A DNA stretch of 64,000 nt from Paludibacter sp. (lineage in GTDB: Bacteria; Bacteroidota; Bacteroidia; Bacteroidales; Paludibacteraceae): the NCBI GenBank assembly GCA_028710895.1, contig JAQTTH010000005.1, positions 1-64,000 of the forward strand, in the 5' to 3' direction. Below the pieces are notes generated by a model, which saw nothing but the letters and a program-made list of their open reading frames with translations, was not told the DNA's origin and searched no databases. A program made the translations under genes and the position numbers. Shown piece after piece: positions 41,309-50,946 of the stretch (the stretch's first letter is position 1; every line of letters starts with the position of its first letter).

Positions 41309-42535
41309 ATGAAAAAAATAACGATACTCTGCCTTTCTGTTTTCCTATTCGTAACAACTTATGCGCAAACACAAAGAAGCTACGAGTGGAAGGCAGAATA
41401 TATTTACGGCAATATTTTAAAGCACACCAAACATCTTGAAAATCTTGTAAAAGGGCCTGTAACCGGTGGCGAAATAGCCATTGAGTGGCAAACCATGGGC
41501 GAGAAATCATGGAATCAATTTCTGGGCTTCCCAAAAGTAGGTATTGGCGCCGTGTATATGAATCTGAGCAATCCCGACACGCTTGGAAGTGTATTTGCCT
41601 TATATCCTTACATCAACCTGCCACTGCTGAGAACAAAATTCATAAACCTGTATATAAAACCGGGAGCCGGAATAAGTTATCTGAACAAAACATTCAGGAG
41701 TGCCATAGCTTACTATCCATCGGGCGAAATAAATTTCAACAGAAGCAATGCCGCCATCGGTTCCCATTTAAATGTGTACTTTGCCGGAAGTGTGAACTTC
41801 GAAATTCCTTTGGCAAAGGGGCTAAGCCTTACCGGTGAATATGGCTGGAATCATGTATCGAATGGCAGTTTAATACAACCAAATTCAGGTATTAATATGC
41901 TAAACAGCTTCATCGGCTTAAAGTATTTTCCAGCATATAAAGACTTTATCAGACCGGAAAAACACAAAATAGCTGATATTCCCAAAAAATTCACAACAGA
42001 ATTTATTCTTTCCGGAGGCATCAGACAACTCTATTACAAGGATAATCGGTTTTTCCCAATCGGTGCCATAACAATTGCTGAGTTTTACCCCATTACAAAT
42101 AGCTATAGAATGGGGTTGGGAGTTGATGCTTTCTACGATGGGGTTTACGGTGAAGTAAACAGTTCGGCAATTGCGAGCGAAAATGAAACAAAATACAAGT
42201 TTACATATCTGACAGAAGATAAGCTAAATAACAAGTTCCGCGCTGGTGTTTCGTGGCAACACGAACTAATGATTGGTCGGTTAACAGCCGGTTTTCATTT
42301 TGGAGTGTATTTGTATGATCCAATTAAAAATTTGGAACCATACACTACAGCTTCAACCGGTGCACAAAGCAAACCTATTATTTATCCGTATGATATTGAG
42401 AAAGAAAACGGCTGGTTATATACACGTGCCTCTCTAAAATATGCATTAGACAAGCATCTTTTTCTTTCAATCGGCTTGAAAACACATCTTCAGAAAGCTG
42501 AATTTATTGAATGGGGATTGGGATACAGACTTTAA
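41309..42535 (+). CDS. PagL-like acyloxyacyl hydrolase / lipid A deacylase family barrel
   Basis: 408 residues with a signal peptide (about 1-19, cut after TTYA). The first 220 residues resemble outer-membrane lipid A 3-O-deacylases, with the catalytic His/Ser in WNHVSNGSL (His182, Ser184). The position of the third PagL residue (Glu, 14 after His) is Asn196 here, so activity is uncertain. The remaining 190 residues look like a second beta-rich barrel segment, making it more than twice the length of PagL. Its stop overlaps the convergent TPR gene by 4 bases. Confidence 0.72.
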   Translation: MKKITILCLSVFLFVTTYAQTQRSYEWKAEYIYGNILKHTKHLENLVKGPVTGGEIAIEWQTMGEKSWNQFLGFPKVGIGAVYMNLSNPDTLGSVFALYPYINLPLLRTKFINLYIKPGAGISYLNKTFRSAIAYYPSGEINFNRSNAAIGSHLNVYFAGSVNFEIPLAKGLSLTGEYGWNHVSNGSLIQPNSGINMLNSFIGLKYFPAYKDFIRPEKHKIADIPKKFTTEFILSGGIRQLYYKDNRFFPIGAITIAEFYPITNSYRMGLGVDAFYDGVYGEVNSSAIASENETKYKFTYLTEDKLNNKFRAGVSWQHELMIGRLTAGFHFGVYLYDPIKNLEPYTTASTGAQSKPIIYPYDIEKENGWLYTRASLKYALDKHLFLSIGLKTHLQKAEFIEWGLGYRL

Positions 42536-44745
42536 GGAGTTGCATTATACAACAACTCGTCTATTAGCAATGGAAATTCATCCGCGTCTACACCATTTGC
42601 AATCAGATAAGCCTTATCATCATTGAGAGACTCAAGAAATAAATCGAAATTATTTTCCTGCAACCCCAGGTTTATTCGATACGATTCTATGGCATTCGAA
42701 AGTCTGTGCTGACACCAGGCAACATGTCCCGCAGTCAGATAATCGTGGGCAGTAGGCTGAGTTTCCAACAACTTTTTCAGGTAATAGTCAGCTTGTTGCA
42801 AGTTGCCCGAAACAAAAGAACACCACGCGATAGCCCGCCAAACTTTGACATCCTCGTCTTCAAGCGCATCAAGTTTAAAGTACACACTCAATGCCTCTTT
42901 AAATTGTCCGAGTTCCAAATAACAATGTCCAATCTGCAGCATTACAGATTTTTGGTTAGGCTTTAGAAAGTCGACGTGCTCATAATACTCCAGGGCTTTA
43001 TCAAAATTACCGGATAAGCGATAGCATAAAGCTATTTTACGCACAGTCCACAAGTCATCCGGCTGAATCAAATCAGCTTTTATATAAGCATCAAGTGCTT
43101 TGTCAAAAAGCGACGATTGTTGACATGAATACCCAATTTTCTGGTAAAGAGCAGCAGTTGGAGTAGCTTCCTTCAAAATCTGTTCAAAAAGTTCCAAAGC
43201 CTGGCTATAATGATTCTTCGAAAAATAATATTCGGCAATACTTAATTTAAAATTTTGATTTCCGGATAGTATATCGAACAAATACGATCGGTGCATCAGC
43301 AGTGAATAACCAAACATATCAGAGAAATCGGAATGTTGAGGATAAAGTTTAAAGAACCGGAACAAATCCTGAACATATTGCTTTGAGATGTTTTTTGCAG
43401 AAATATCGGGAGTTAGTATAGCCTCGTCTTTACTCATTTCATCCAACTGTTCAGCATCCATTTTGAATGAGTTTTTCATCATCCCTCTTTGCGCTTCAGG
43501 CATTTGTAATATACTCAAACAAAAAGAGTATTTATCCGAATTACACATCACATTGTTGCTCACAAAAGCTGTCAGCAATGATTTATCATCCGTTCTGAAA
43601 AGCTCATTCACAGCCAGATTCTTACCATCGAAAGGCATAAACCAGTTGCTTAGTTGCGAAAAAAACGGAAAGCTCTTCAACAATGAAAATGTGCTCATAT
43701 AAACATCCGCACCCTCCATCTGCAACTCACTCAGTTCTTTTAATTTATCAGCAACGCCACTTTGGTCAAGCATTTCCTGCCAATCTGGATTCTCTTCGTT
43801 CCACTCATCTGTATTCAAAAAACTTTCTGAGTCCATCTTATCTTTAATCTTAGGACTCATCTTCATAACTTCCGGAAGAATTTCTTCCCGCATTTTTTTG
43901 CTTATTTTGTCTGTTTCAGCAGTAGCAATTATCTGGATAATGATATTGTGTATATTTTCTGATATATGATTATCATCGGCCAACAGCACCAACCGGTTTC
44001 TAACCGCCGGGAAAAAAGGCAAAAAACGATTATGTCTGGCAAGTACAAAACACAAACCAACTAATGCGCGTTGCTTCACCTGCTGATCGGCATGCTGACA
44101 TACATCCATTAATAAAGCCAGTTTTGTTTCGTCGAACACCCGCCAAAGATTCAATGTCAATGCCGAAACAATCAATGTTTTCTCCAACCAACCAGGATAG
44201 TCGGCAAGAATAATTTTAGAGAATACTGATTTTTCATCAGCCTGGTAAGTGCCCGAAAGCCAAAACACGCAAAATAATTCATGTAAAGCCGTTTCGTAGT
44301 TCGACCGTAGTCGTCTCAGTTCAACTTCATGCGAGTCGCCCAATTTATCAATTAAGGCAGATTGAGAATGAAAATAATTCAGGGAAATTAATATTTCTGT
44401 GGTAGAATTATATCGCTTTACATGAGGAAAGTAGCGTTTCTGTGTATATTCAAAGTTCGATGAATTTCGGAACAGTAATTCTTCGCGCAATTCGGATGTC
44501 AAGACGTAAACCTTTGCAATCAGCTTATTATAAACCAATTTCCGCTGAGGATCATCAACTCCTGTAATAAAATAATGTAATAGAAACCGATAATTTTGCT
44601 GCAACTCATCCAATCGGTCGGTATATTCACCCAGTTGCAATTCGTTAACCAGTAAACCGGTTTTCTCAAAAGCGTTCTTGAGTTGCCCGATAGAAAGAAA
44701 ATGCAAAGCAGATTTAAATGTAGTATGAATCTGAGCAGATGTCAT
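42532..44745 (-). CDS. TPR repeat protein
   Basis: 737 residues, cytoplasmic. The N-terminal 300 residues are alpha-helical with HEAT-like character. The C-terminal part (about 490-720) carries tetratricopeptide repeats such as ALELFEQILKEATPTAALYQ, ALDAYIKADLIQPDD and ALEYYEHVDFLKPNQ. It is a scaffold for protein contacts with no visible catalytic domain. It is followed 40 nt upstream by the Crp/Fnr gene on the same strand. The specific role is unknown. Confidence 0.8.
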   Translation of the reverse strand: MTSAQIHTTFKSALHFLSIGQLKNAFEKTGLLVNELQLGEYTDRLDELQQNYRFLLHYFITGVDDPQRKLVYNKLIAKVYVLTSELREELLFRNSSNFEYTQKRYFPHVKRYNSTTEILISLNYFHSQSALIDKLGDSHEVELRRLRSNYETALHELFCVFWLSGTYQADEKSVFSKIILADYPGWLEKTLIVSALTLNLWRVFDETKLALLMDVCQHADQQVKQRALVGLCFVLARHNRFLPFFPAVRNRLVLLADDNHISENIHNIIIQIIATAETDKISKKMREEILPEVMKMSPKIKDKMDSESFLNTDEWNEENPDWQEMLDQSGVADKLKELSELQMEGADVYMSTFSLLKSFPFFSQLSNWFMPFDGKNLAVNELFRTDDKSLLTAFVSNNVMCNSDKYSFCLSILQMPEAQRGMMKNSFKMDAEQLDEMSKDEAILTPDISAKNISKQYVQDLFRFFKLYPQHSDFSDMFGYSLLMHRSYLFDILSGNQNFKLSIAEYYFSKNHYSQALELFEQILKEATPTAALYQKIGYSCQQSSLFDKALDAYIKADLIQPDDLWTVRKIALCYRLSGNFDKALEYYEHVDFLKPNQKSVMLQIGHCYLELGQFKEALSVYFKLDALEDEDVKVWRAIAWCSFVSGNLQQADYYLKKLLETQPTAHDYLTAGHVAWCQHRLSNAIESYRINLGLQENNFDLFLESLNDDKAYLIANGVDADEFPLLIDELLYNATP

Positions 44746-44785
44746 TATTCAGTGTTGATAGGTTTATTTTTAAAAAAGAAAAATG

Positions 44786-45487
44786 TCATCCCATTTTACT
44801 TATTTTCCGAAGTCTGTCTTCGTCAATAATTTTGAGTTTTCGACCATCCATAGCTATAATATGCTCATTCACAAAGTTTGAAAGTGTACGAATGGCATTG
44901 GAAGTGGTCATATTTGACAGATTGGCTAAATCCTCGCGAGAAAGATAAATACTAATTGTTGCGCCATCTTCTTCGAGACCATAGTTTTTGCGCAAAATAA
45001 GAAGCGCTTCAGCTAATCTTCCACGAATATGTTTTTGAGTAAGATTGACAGTTCGTGCATCTGAAGCACCGAGGTCAGTTGCCATTTCTTCTAAAAAGCG
45101 GTAACAAAAAGCATTGTTGTGTTTTAAAATTGAAATAAAAATATCGGCCTTTAGCATATATACAACCGATGTTTCAAATGCTGCCACATTGGTATTGTAT
45201 GTTTCGCTGGCAATAATGGCTCTGTATCCAAAATGTTCACCTGGTTTCAGCATGCGAATAATTTGAGATCGACTTCCGACACCTTCCTTATAAACTTTCA
45301 CTTTACCATCAGCCAAAATCATCATATGAGTGGGTACTTCACCTTCAATGTGTATCATTTCATTTTTTTTAAAATGATGAACTGTGTAATTTGAACGCAC
45401 AAACTGACGTTCATCAGGCGTAAGAACATCCCAAACCGTTAGAATTTCTTCGATTGGTTTGATTTCGGAAACATGCTTTTTTGCCAT
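44786..45487 (-). CDS. Crp/Fnr family transcriptional regulator
   Basis: 233 residues. A cyclic-nucleotide-binding-like domain (about 25-145; MMILADGKVKVYKEG, PGEHFGYRA) is followed by a long dimer helix and a winged helix-turn-helix (about 165-225; LSREDLANLSNMTTSNAIRTLSNF). There is no N-terminal cysteine cluster, so it is not an FNR-type [4Fe-4S] sensor. The helix-turn-helix order fits an activator or repressor of redox or stress genes. It is divergent from the DUF4105 gene across a 254-bp AT-rich spacer. Confidence 0.87.
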   Translation of the reverse strand: MAKKHVSEIKPIEEILTVWDVLTPDERQFVRSNYTVHHFKKNEMIHIEGEVPTHMMILADGKVKVYKEGVGSRSQIIRMLKPGEHFGYRAIIASETYNTNVAAFETSVVYMLKADIFISILKHNNAFCYRFLEEMATDLGASDARTVNLTQKHIRGRLAEALLILRKNYGLEEDGATISIYLSREDLANLSNMTTSNAIRTLSNFVNEHIIAMDGRKLKIIDEDRLRKISKMG

Positions 45488-45741
45488 AAAGTCTGATAAG
45501 AAATATGTTTGACAACAATGTTATAAAGCACAAATTTAATAAACTTTTGAGATATAAAGCCTAAATCGACAAAAAAAGTTTCAAATAAAAATCAAAACAT
45601 TTGTTTTTTTATTAATTTCACAGGAGTATAGAGCCTAAAAAAATTAAACTTGTCTTTTTAGTTAATACTTTTGGCTTATTTATAATAATAAATCAAATAT
45701 AATTTATTACTTTTGTTTTCACACTTCAACTTTAATTGATA

Positions 45742-46953
45742 ATGAGAAAAATATTTATCCTAGCGTGTATTTTGCTTAGCACATTTTTTGCTAAAGCTCA
45801 GCAAGTTATCATAAGTGATTCTGCCCAAATAAGTTTAATCACATGCTCCCCGGGAGAAGAAGCTTACGAAAAATTTGGACATACAGCTATACGGATTAAA
45901 GATCCTAAAAATAATATTGATATTACCTTTAATTACGGCATTTTCAGTTTCGAGTCAAGTGATTTTTATCTCAAGTTTATTAAAGGAGAGACTGATTACC
46001 AGCTGGGTGTATATGAAACAACCAATTTCCTCCCTGAGTATCAATCGAGAAATTCAATGGTTTGGGAACAATCTCTCAATCTCAATCCAACAGAAAGAAG
46101 AAGATTAATTAATCTGTTACTTGAAAATTATGCTCCTGAAAATCGTGTATACAGATATAATTTCGTGTTCGACAACTGCGCAACACGTCCACGCGATAAG
46201 GTACTTGAATCTCTAAGTGGTTATATAAAATTCCTGCCAAATAATAACTCCAAATCCTTCCGACAATGGATAGGAGTTTATGTCGGAACAGATACATGGC
46301 TAAAATTCGGAATTGATGTCATATTTGGCATGGAAGCCGATAGGATTGCAAGCCAGAGTGAAAGTATGTTCCTGCCCGAAGTACTCATGAATGAATTTGA
46401 GGCAGCGCAGGTTGAAATGACAACAGGGACAGTAAAAAAGCTGGTGGCAGAAAAAAGGACACTTGTAAGCAAAACAAATGTGGCAACTGCTTCAAATTCC
46501 TCGCAAATTCTCAAACCAACCACTTTCTCGATTTTATTGCTGATTATTGGTGCACTACTAACTGTTTGGGATGCTAAACGCAGACGTCCATCGAAGTGGG
46601 TTGATACTACCCTGCTTACTATATCGGGTATTGCTGGTTTGATTGTATTTTACCTCATGGCATTTTCATCACATCCATTGGTGAAAATGAACTTTAATAT
46701 CCTTTGGTTAAACCCACTAAATATTGTACTCGGAGGGCTCATTTGGATAAAGTCCGTGAAACTGCGCAGAATACTGTTTTTCTACGAGGTGTTCAACATT
46801 GCCTTACTAATTGGCGCACTTGTTGCTTTTGCAATTTCGGCGCAGGTATTTAACTCTGCTTCATTTCCACTTATTGTTTTACTCTTAATGCGGGCATCGA
46901 GTTGGTCGGGCTACACCAAACGCAAACTATTCAAAAAACACAGAGACATATAA
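45742..46953 (+). CDS. DUF4105 (Lnb-like N-terminal) membrane protein
   Basis: 403 residues from the ATG at 45742 (a TTG two codons earlier is also open). A signal peptide ends at FFAKAQ. The periplasmic DUF4105 domain (about 20-165) has GHTAIRI, the block YNFVFDNCATRPRD with its conserved Cys, and an aromatic-rich region. Four C-terminal transmembrane helices follow (about 255-400). The fold is related to papain-like NlpC/P60 proteins in distant comparisons, but the activity is unknown. A -7-like box TACTTTTG (45708-45715) lies 27 bases upstream. Confidence 0.8.
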   Translation: MRKIFILACILLSTFFAKAQQVIISDSAQISLITCSPGEEAYEKFGHTAIRIKDPKNNIDITFNYGIFSFESSDFYLKFIKGETDYQLGVYETTNFLPEYQSRNSMVWEQSLNLNPTERRRLINLLLENYAPENRVYRYNFVFDNCATRPRDKVLESLSGYIKFLPNNNSKSFRQWIGVYVGTDTWLKFGIDVIFGMEADRIASQSESMFLPEVLMNEFEAAQVEMTTGTVKKLVAEKRTLVSKTNVATASNSSQILKPTTFSILLLIIGALLTVWDAKRRRPSKWVDTTLLTISGIAGLIVFYLMAFSSHPLVKMNFNILWLNPLNIVLGGLIWIKSVKLRRILFFYEVFNIALLIGALVAFAISAQVFNSASFPLIVLLLMRASSWSGYTKRKLFKKHRDI

Positions 46954-46990
46954 AAGGTAAAAACTGGAACAAAAATCATATATATAATAA

Positions 46991-47020
46991 AAAAATCCCG
47001 GAGAATTCTCCGGGATTTTT
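46991..47020. terminator. Bidirectional terminator, perfect 30-bp palindrome
   Basis: A 15-bp arm mirrored exactly, with A5 and T5 flanks and a GC-rich core (TCCCGGAGAATTCTCCGGGA). It separates two convergent genes and touches the stop codon of the minus-strand glycosyltransferase. Confidence 0.93.
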
Positions 47021-48183
47021 TATTTCCATCTAACTGCTTTTCCTCTTGCAGCACCACCAAACAAGTGTATATTCAATGTGACTAAAGGCAGGAATATATC
47101 GAGAATCGGTAATGACAATATATACTTTCGCTCACCAAAGTGTTTAGAAGTTCCATTGATGATAGATAACTGAATGATATACCGGATAAGGAATAATACT
47201 CCCGCAGCGATTCGAATTATCATTCCCCCAAAAACCAACGACAAAATAAAAGCAAGATAAAACAAACCACGTGTTGTTGGCTCAAGAACCAAACGAAATT
47301 TGCTGGAACTTTTATAGTACGGTGAAACTGACAGATGTCGTTCCTTTTGAAACAACCAACTTTTATACGTTGATTTCGGTTCAGACCATGTGATACTATC
47401 AGGGGCTATTTCAACACGTGTATTCCATGCATTGGCAGCCTTATTTACCATTAAATCATCATCTCCAGAAGTCAAATGCAAGGTAGATGCAAATCCTTTT
47501 TGCGCAAAAAATGTTTCTTTACGATAAGCCAGATTTCGACCAACTCCCATATACGGTTTTCGGGCAATTGCCATACCCATATACTGCATGGCATTGAACA
47601 AGGTATCGTAAGTAATTAATCTGTTCAAAAAACCTTTCTTATTAAAGTATGCTCCATAACCCAATACAAAATCAGTCTCCCGGGTAAAATTACGCATCAT
47701 ACGTTCAATCCACGTTTTATCCTCAGGCATACAATCGGCATCGGTAAAAAGCAACAAATCGTGTTTCGCGGCCTTAATGCCCAGCGTCAAACCAAGTTTC
47801 TTAGTACTTACATTGTTAGCTCCTACCGGAACAAAAGTTGAACGCAAGCGGGGATATTCCAGACATAAATCACGCAACAGAATTTCAGTTTCGTCGGTCG
47901 AACCATCATTAATTACAATTACCTCAAATTCGGGATACTCTTGCTGCAATACAAAAGGTAAGAATTTGCGTAAATTGTCAGATTCATCTTTCGCACAAAT
48001 AATAACTGAAACCGGAGGGAGCTGAGTCTCAAATGGTACTTTATCATTTTTAGCTTTCTTACGGAGACGTAAAATTCCGTTTATGTAACGAAAATAAAAG
48101 TATAATTGATAAACGAACATCAGGAACAAAATTCCAAAAACAATCAATTCAATCAATGAAAAAGAAAAACCGTAAAGTACCAT
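47020..48183 (-). CDS. Membrane glycosyltransferase family 2
   Basis: 387 residues. An N-terminal transmembrane helix (about 9-30) precedes a GT-A domain with VIICAKDES, Asp93 in VINDGSTDET and the metal motif FTDADC (Asp148, Asp150). SGDDDLMVN matches the third acidic motif, and WLFQKERH stands where processive enzymes have QxxRW, with His replacing Trp. Two or three further helices lie near the C-terminus. It probably builds a surface polysaccharide. It follows lysA on the same strand with a 67-nt gap, although the functions are unrelated. Confidence 0.88.
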   Translation of the reverse strand: MVLYGFSFSLIELIVFGILFLMFVYQLYFYFRYINGILRLRKKAKNDKVPFETQLPPVSVIICAKDESDNLRKFLPFVLQQEYPEFEVIVINDGSTDETEILLRDLCLEYPRLRSTFVPVGANNVSTKKLGLTLGIKAAKHDLLLFTDADCMPEDKTWIERMMRNFTRETDFVLGYGAYFNKKGFLNRLITYDTLFNAMQYMGMAIARKPYMGVGRNLAYRKETFFAQKGFASTLHLTSGDDDLMVNKAANAWNTRVEIAPDSITWSEPKSTYKSWLFQKERHLSVSPYYKSSSKFRLVLEPTTRGLFYLAFILSLVFGGMIIRIAAGVLFLIRYIIQLSIINGTSKHFGERKYILSLPILDIFLPLVTLNIHLFGGAARGKAVRWK

Positions 48184-48250
48184 GTTTATTTTAGTTATCT
48201 ACACCTGCAATCTTGACCGGACAATCCGATGATATTACCTGGATTAAGAG

Positions 48251-49411
48251 TTATTTCAATTCATCCGAAGTATAAGCCTTTGGCAACTTGCGCAGATTAT
48301 ACTGCGAAGCCATAATTTCGCCATAAGCACCAGCCGAACGAAGTGCAATCAAATCGCCACGTTTGGTTTGGTTCAAAACAAAATCTTTAGCAAAGGTATC
48401 TGAGGATTCGCAAATCGGGCCAACCACATCATATGCTTCGGTTGGAAGCTCCGAACTGATATTTTCAATCAGGTGAAAAGCCTGATACAATGCCGGGCGA
48501 ATTAATTCCGTGAAACCAGCATCTAGAATAGCAAATTTCTTTGTTGCTCCCTGTTTTACATAAAGAACTCTCGAAATAAGGCTACCACATTGTGCTACAA
48601 CTGCACGTCCTAATTCGAAGTGAAGTGTTTGTCCGGGTAACAAATTCAAATGGTCGCGATACACTTTGAAGAAAGATTCAAATTCCGGAATTGGGAAATG
48701 ATTTGGATGCTCATAGTTGATACCCAGTCCACCACCAACATTGATATGTTTTAACGTTACACCTTTGGCAATAAATTGCTCCTGTAATTCATTTATACGA
48801 ATGCACAAGCTGTGAAACGCAGTCATATCGGTAATTTGCGAGCCAATATGAAAGTGAATTCCAATGAGGTTCACATTGTCTAACGTTTTAATCAAATCAA
48901 CAACCTGATCAATATCTTCCATATTGATACCGAACTTATTTTCATTTGTTCCGGTAGTGATGTAGTGGTGCGTATGTGCATCTACGTTTGGATTAATGCG
49001 CAAAGCAACATTAGCCGTTTTAGCTTTGGCCGCAGCCAATTCGTTGATTACTTCCAACTCAGGCACCGACTCGGCATTAAAACAGAAAATATCGTTTTCT
49101 AAACCCAGATTGATTTCCCAATCGGCTTTACCAACACCGGCAAACACAACTTGTGAAGCTGGAATTCCGGCATCAAGCGCTGCCTGCACTTCGCCGCCAC
49201 TAACACAGTCGGCACCAAGTCCGGCATTTTTAATTGTTTCAAGTACTTTTGGACTCACATTTGCTTTCATGGCATAATGCACATGATAGTCCGATTTTTT
49301 AGCCTGTTGAGTTATTTCTTCGAGTGTAGTACGCAACACATCCAAATCATAGTAATAAAATGGAGTCTGAATTTCGCTAAACTTATTTATCGGGAATTTT
49401 CCTTTAATCAT
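48251..49411 (-). CDS. lysA: Diaminopimelate decarboxylase
   Basis: Last step of lysine biosynthesis, meso-DAP to lysine. Fold-type III PLP enzyme with Lys49 in HYAMKAN, the barrel motifs HFHIGSQITD and GGGLGINY, and the substrate-binding Cys in ICESSDTFA. The length of 386 residues is at the short end, as usual for Bacteroidetes. It lies downstream of lysC with a 94-nt gap, which makes a small lysine unit. Confidence 0.96.
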   Translation of the reverse strand: MIKGKFPINKFSEIQTPFYYYDLDVLRTTLEEITQQAKKSDYHVHYAMKANVSPKVLETIKNAGLGADCVSGGEVQAALDAGIPASQVVFAGVGKADWEINLGLENDIFCFNAESVPELEVINELAAAKAKTANVALRINPNVDAHTHHYITTGTNENKFGINMEDIDQVVDLIKTLDNVNLIGIHFHIGSQITDMTAFHSLCIRINELQEQFIAKGVTLKHINVGGGLGINYEHPNHFPIPEFESFFKVYRDHLNLLPGQTLHFELGRAVVAQCGSLISRVLYVKQGATKKFAILDAGFTELIRPALYQAFHLIENISSELPTEAYDVVGPICESSDTFAKDFVLNQTKRGDLIALRSAGAYGEIMASQYNLRKLPKAYTSDELK

Positions 49412-49505
49412 AAAATTTACAAGTTATTAGTTACAAGTTCAGGTTTGTTCCGTAAAACAAACCTGAACATATCTAACATCGACAAACCGTATAAGTTGTC
49501 AATGA

Positions 49506-50819
49506 TTAATTAAAAAGTGCCTGACTCAACGCATTCAAAGCACGTTTTTTGTCATCCGCTTTAATTAAGAATGAAATATTGTAGTTACTTCCTCCGTATG
49601 AGATCATACGAACCGGAATTTCGCTCAATGCATTTACAACTTTTGCCTGGAAGCCAACATTTTCGAAAGGCATATCGCCTACAACGCAAATGATGACCAT
49701 ATCTTTATCTACAGTAACTGTTCCGAACTTCTTCAGATCGTTTACAATTTCGTCCAGTTTTTTGGCATTATCGATTGATACCGAAACACCAACTTCCGAA
49801 GTTGTCACCATATCAATTGGCGTGTGATGCGATTCAAAAATTTCAAACACTTTGCGTAAGAAACCATGTGCCAACAACATACGGCCTGATTTAATTTTAA
49901 TGGCTGTAATACCATCTTTTGCCGCCACTGCTTCAATTACTCCCTTTTTACTTTGATTTGAAATCAACGTACCATGAGCTGAAGGCTCCATGGTATTGAG
50001 CAAGCGAACCGGGATATTATTTAATTTTGCAGGTAAAATACAAGTCGGGTGAAGAATTTTAGCTCCAAAATAAGCCAATTCGGCTGCTTCTTCGAAATGC
50101 AATACAGGAACCGGTTTAGTGCCTTCAACAATACGAGGATCGTTGTTATGCATACCATCAATATCAGTCCAAATCTGAATTTCAGAAGCATTGATAGCTG
50201 CACCAATAAGTGACGCAGAATAATCGCTACCACCACGTTGCAGATTATCTATTTCGCCATAAAAATTGCGGCAAATAAAACCCTGAGTGATGTAAATCAT
50301 TTTATCGGGTTGTGCAGCAAGTTGCTTTGGCAAGTTCTCTGCAATATATAATGTATCGGGTTCCGAATTTTTATCAATGCGCATATATTCCAAGGCAGGA
50401 AGCAAAGCACTGCTTTCACCTATTTCGTTCAAATATAATTGAAACATGGTGGTAGAAAGCATTTCGCCTTCGGCCAATATAGCTTTTTCTTCAAATAATG
50501 TAAATACTGATTTTGAGAAAGAACGAAGATACTCAAAGTGAGATTTCAAAACTTTTTTAGCTTCGGCCTTACATTCGGTGTTTGAATATAATTCTGCAAC
50601 AACATCGTTATATTTTTGCTCCAACGCATTGATACGTTCCAGTGCTCCCGATGTGTTAGTTTTATAGAAATAATCAGATATTTCAACAAGGCTGTTGGTG
50701 GTTCCCGACATAGCCGACAACACTACAATTTTTTGTTCGCCATCGCAAATTAACTTAGCAACATCTTTCATACGAGCGGCTGAACCTACGGACGTTCCAC
50801 CGAATTTTAATACTTTCAT
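49506..50819 (-). CDS. lysC: Aspartate kinase, monofunctional
   Basis: First step of the aspartate family pathway. KFGGTSVGS (residues 4-12) starts the kinase domain, RGGSDYSASLIG and FGAKILHP are the later motifs, and two ACT domains (about 300-437) should give feedback control. There is no homoserine dehydrogenase fusion. A minus-strand -7 box (TACTTTTG, 50863-50870) lies 44 bases upstream and is divergent from the GH9 promoter. Confidence 0.96.
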   Translation of the reverse strand: MKVLKFGGTSVGSAARMKDVAKLICDGEQKIVVLSAMSGTTNSLVEISDYFYKTNTSGALERINALEQKYNDVVAELYSNTECKAEAKKVLKSHFEYLRSFSKSVFTLFEEKAILAEGEMLSTTMFQLYLNEIGESSALLPALEYMRIDKNSEPDTLYIAENLPKQLAAQPDKMIYITQGFICRNFYGEIDNLQRGGSDYSASLIGAAINASEIQIWTDIDGMHNNDPRIVEGTKPVPVLHFEEAAELAYFGAKILHPTCILPAKLNNIPVRLLNTMEPSAHGTLISNQSKKGVIEAVAAKDGITAIKIKSGRMLLAHGFLRKVFEIFESHHTPIDMVTTSEVGVSVSIDNAKKLDEIVNDLKKFGTVTVDKDMVIICVVGDMPFENVGFQAKVVNALSEIPVRMISYGGSNYNISFLIKADDKKRALNALSQALFN

Positions 50820-50895
50820 TTCTTTCGTGTTATATTGTAATTGGTCAAATTAAAATTAGCGACAAAAGTAATATTTTTTTCTCAATAATTTTCCA

Positions 50896-50926
50896 TTTGA
50901 TAATCCGATTATTTCCGTTACATTTG
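50896..50926 (+). promoter_or_regulatory. Consensus promoter of the GH9 gene
   Basis: TTTG at 50896-50899, exactly 19 bp, then TACATTTG at 50919-50926. The predicted leader before the ATG at 50947 is only about 15 nt. Confidence 0.75.
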
Positions 50927-50946
50927 CAAAAAAATGCTATTCCCTG

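Noticed and set aside
50820-50946. Lysine riboswitch before lysC
   Set aside because: The leader is too short and AT-rich, with none of the conserved stems; the divergent promoters explain the spacer.
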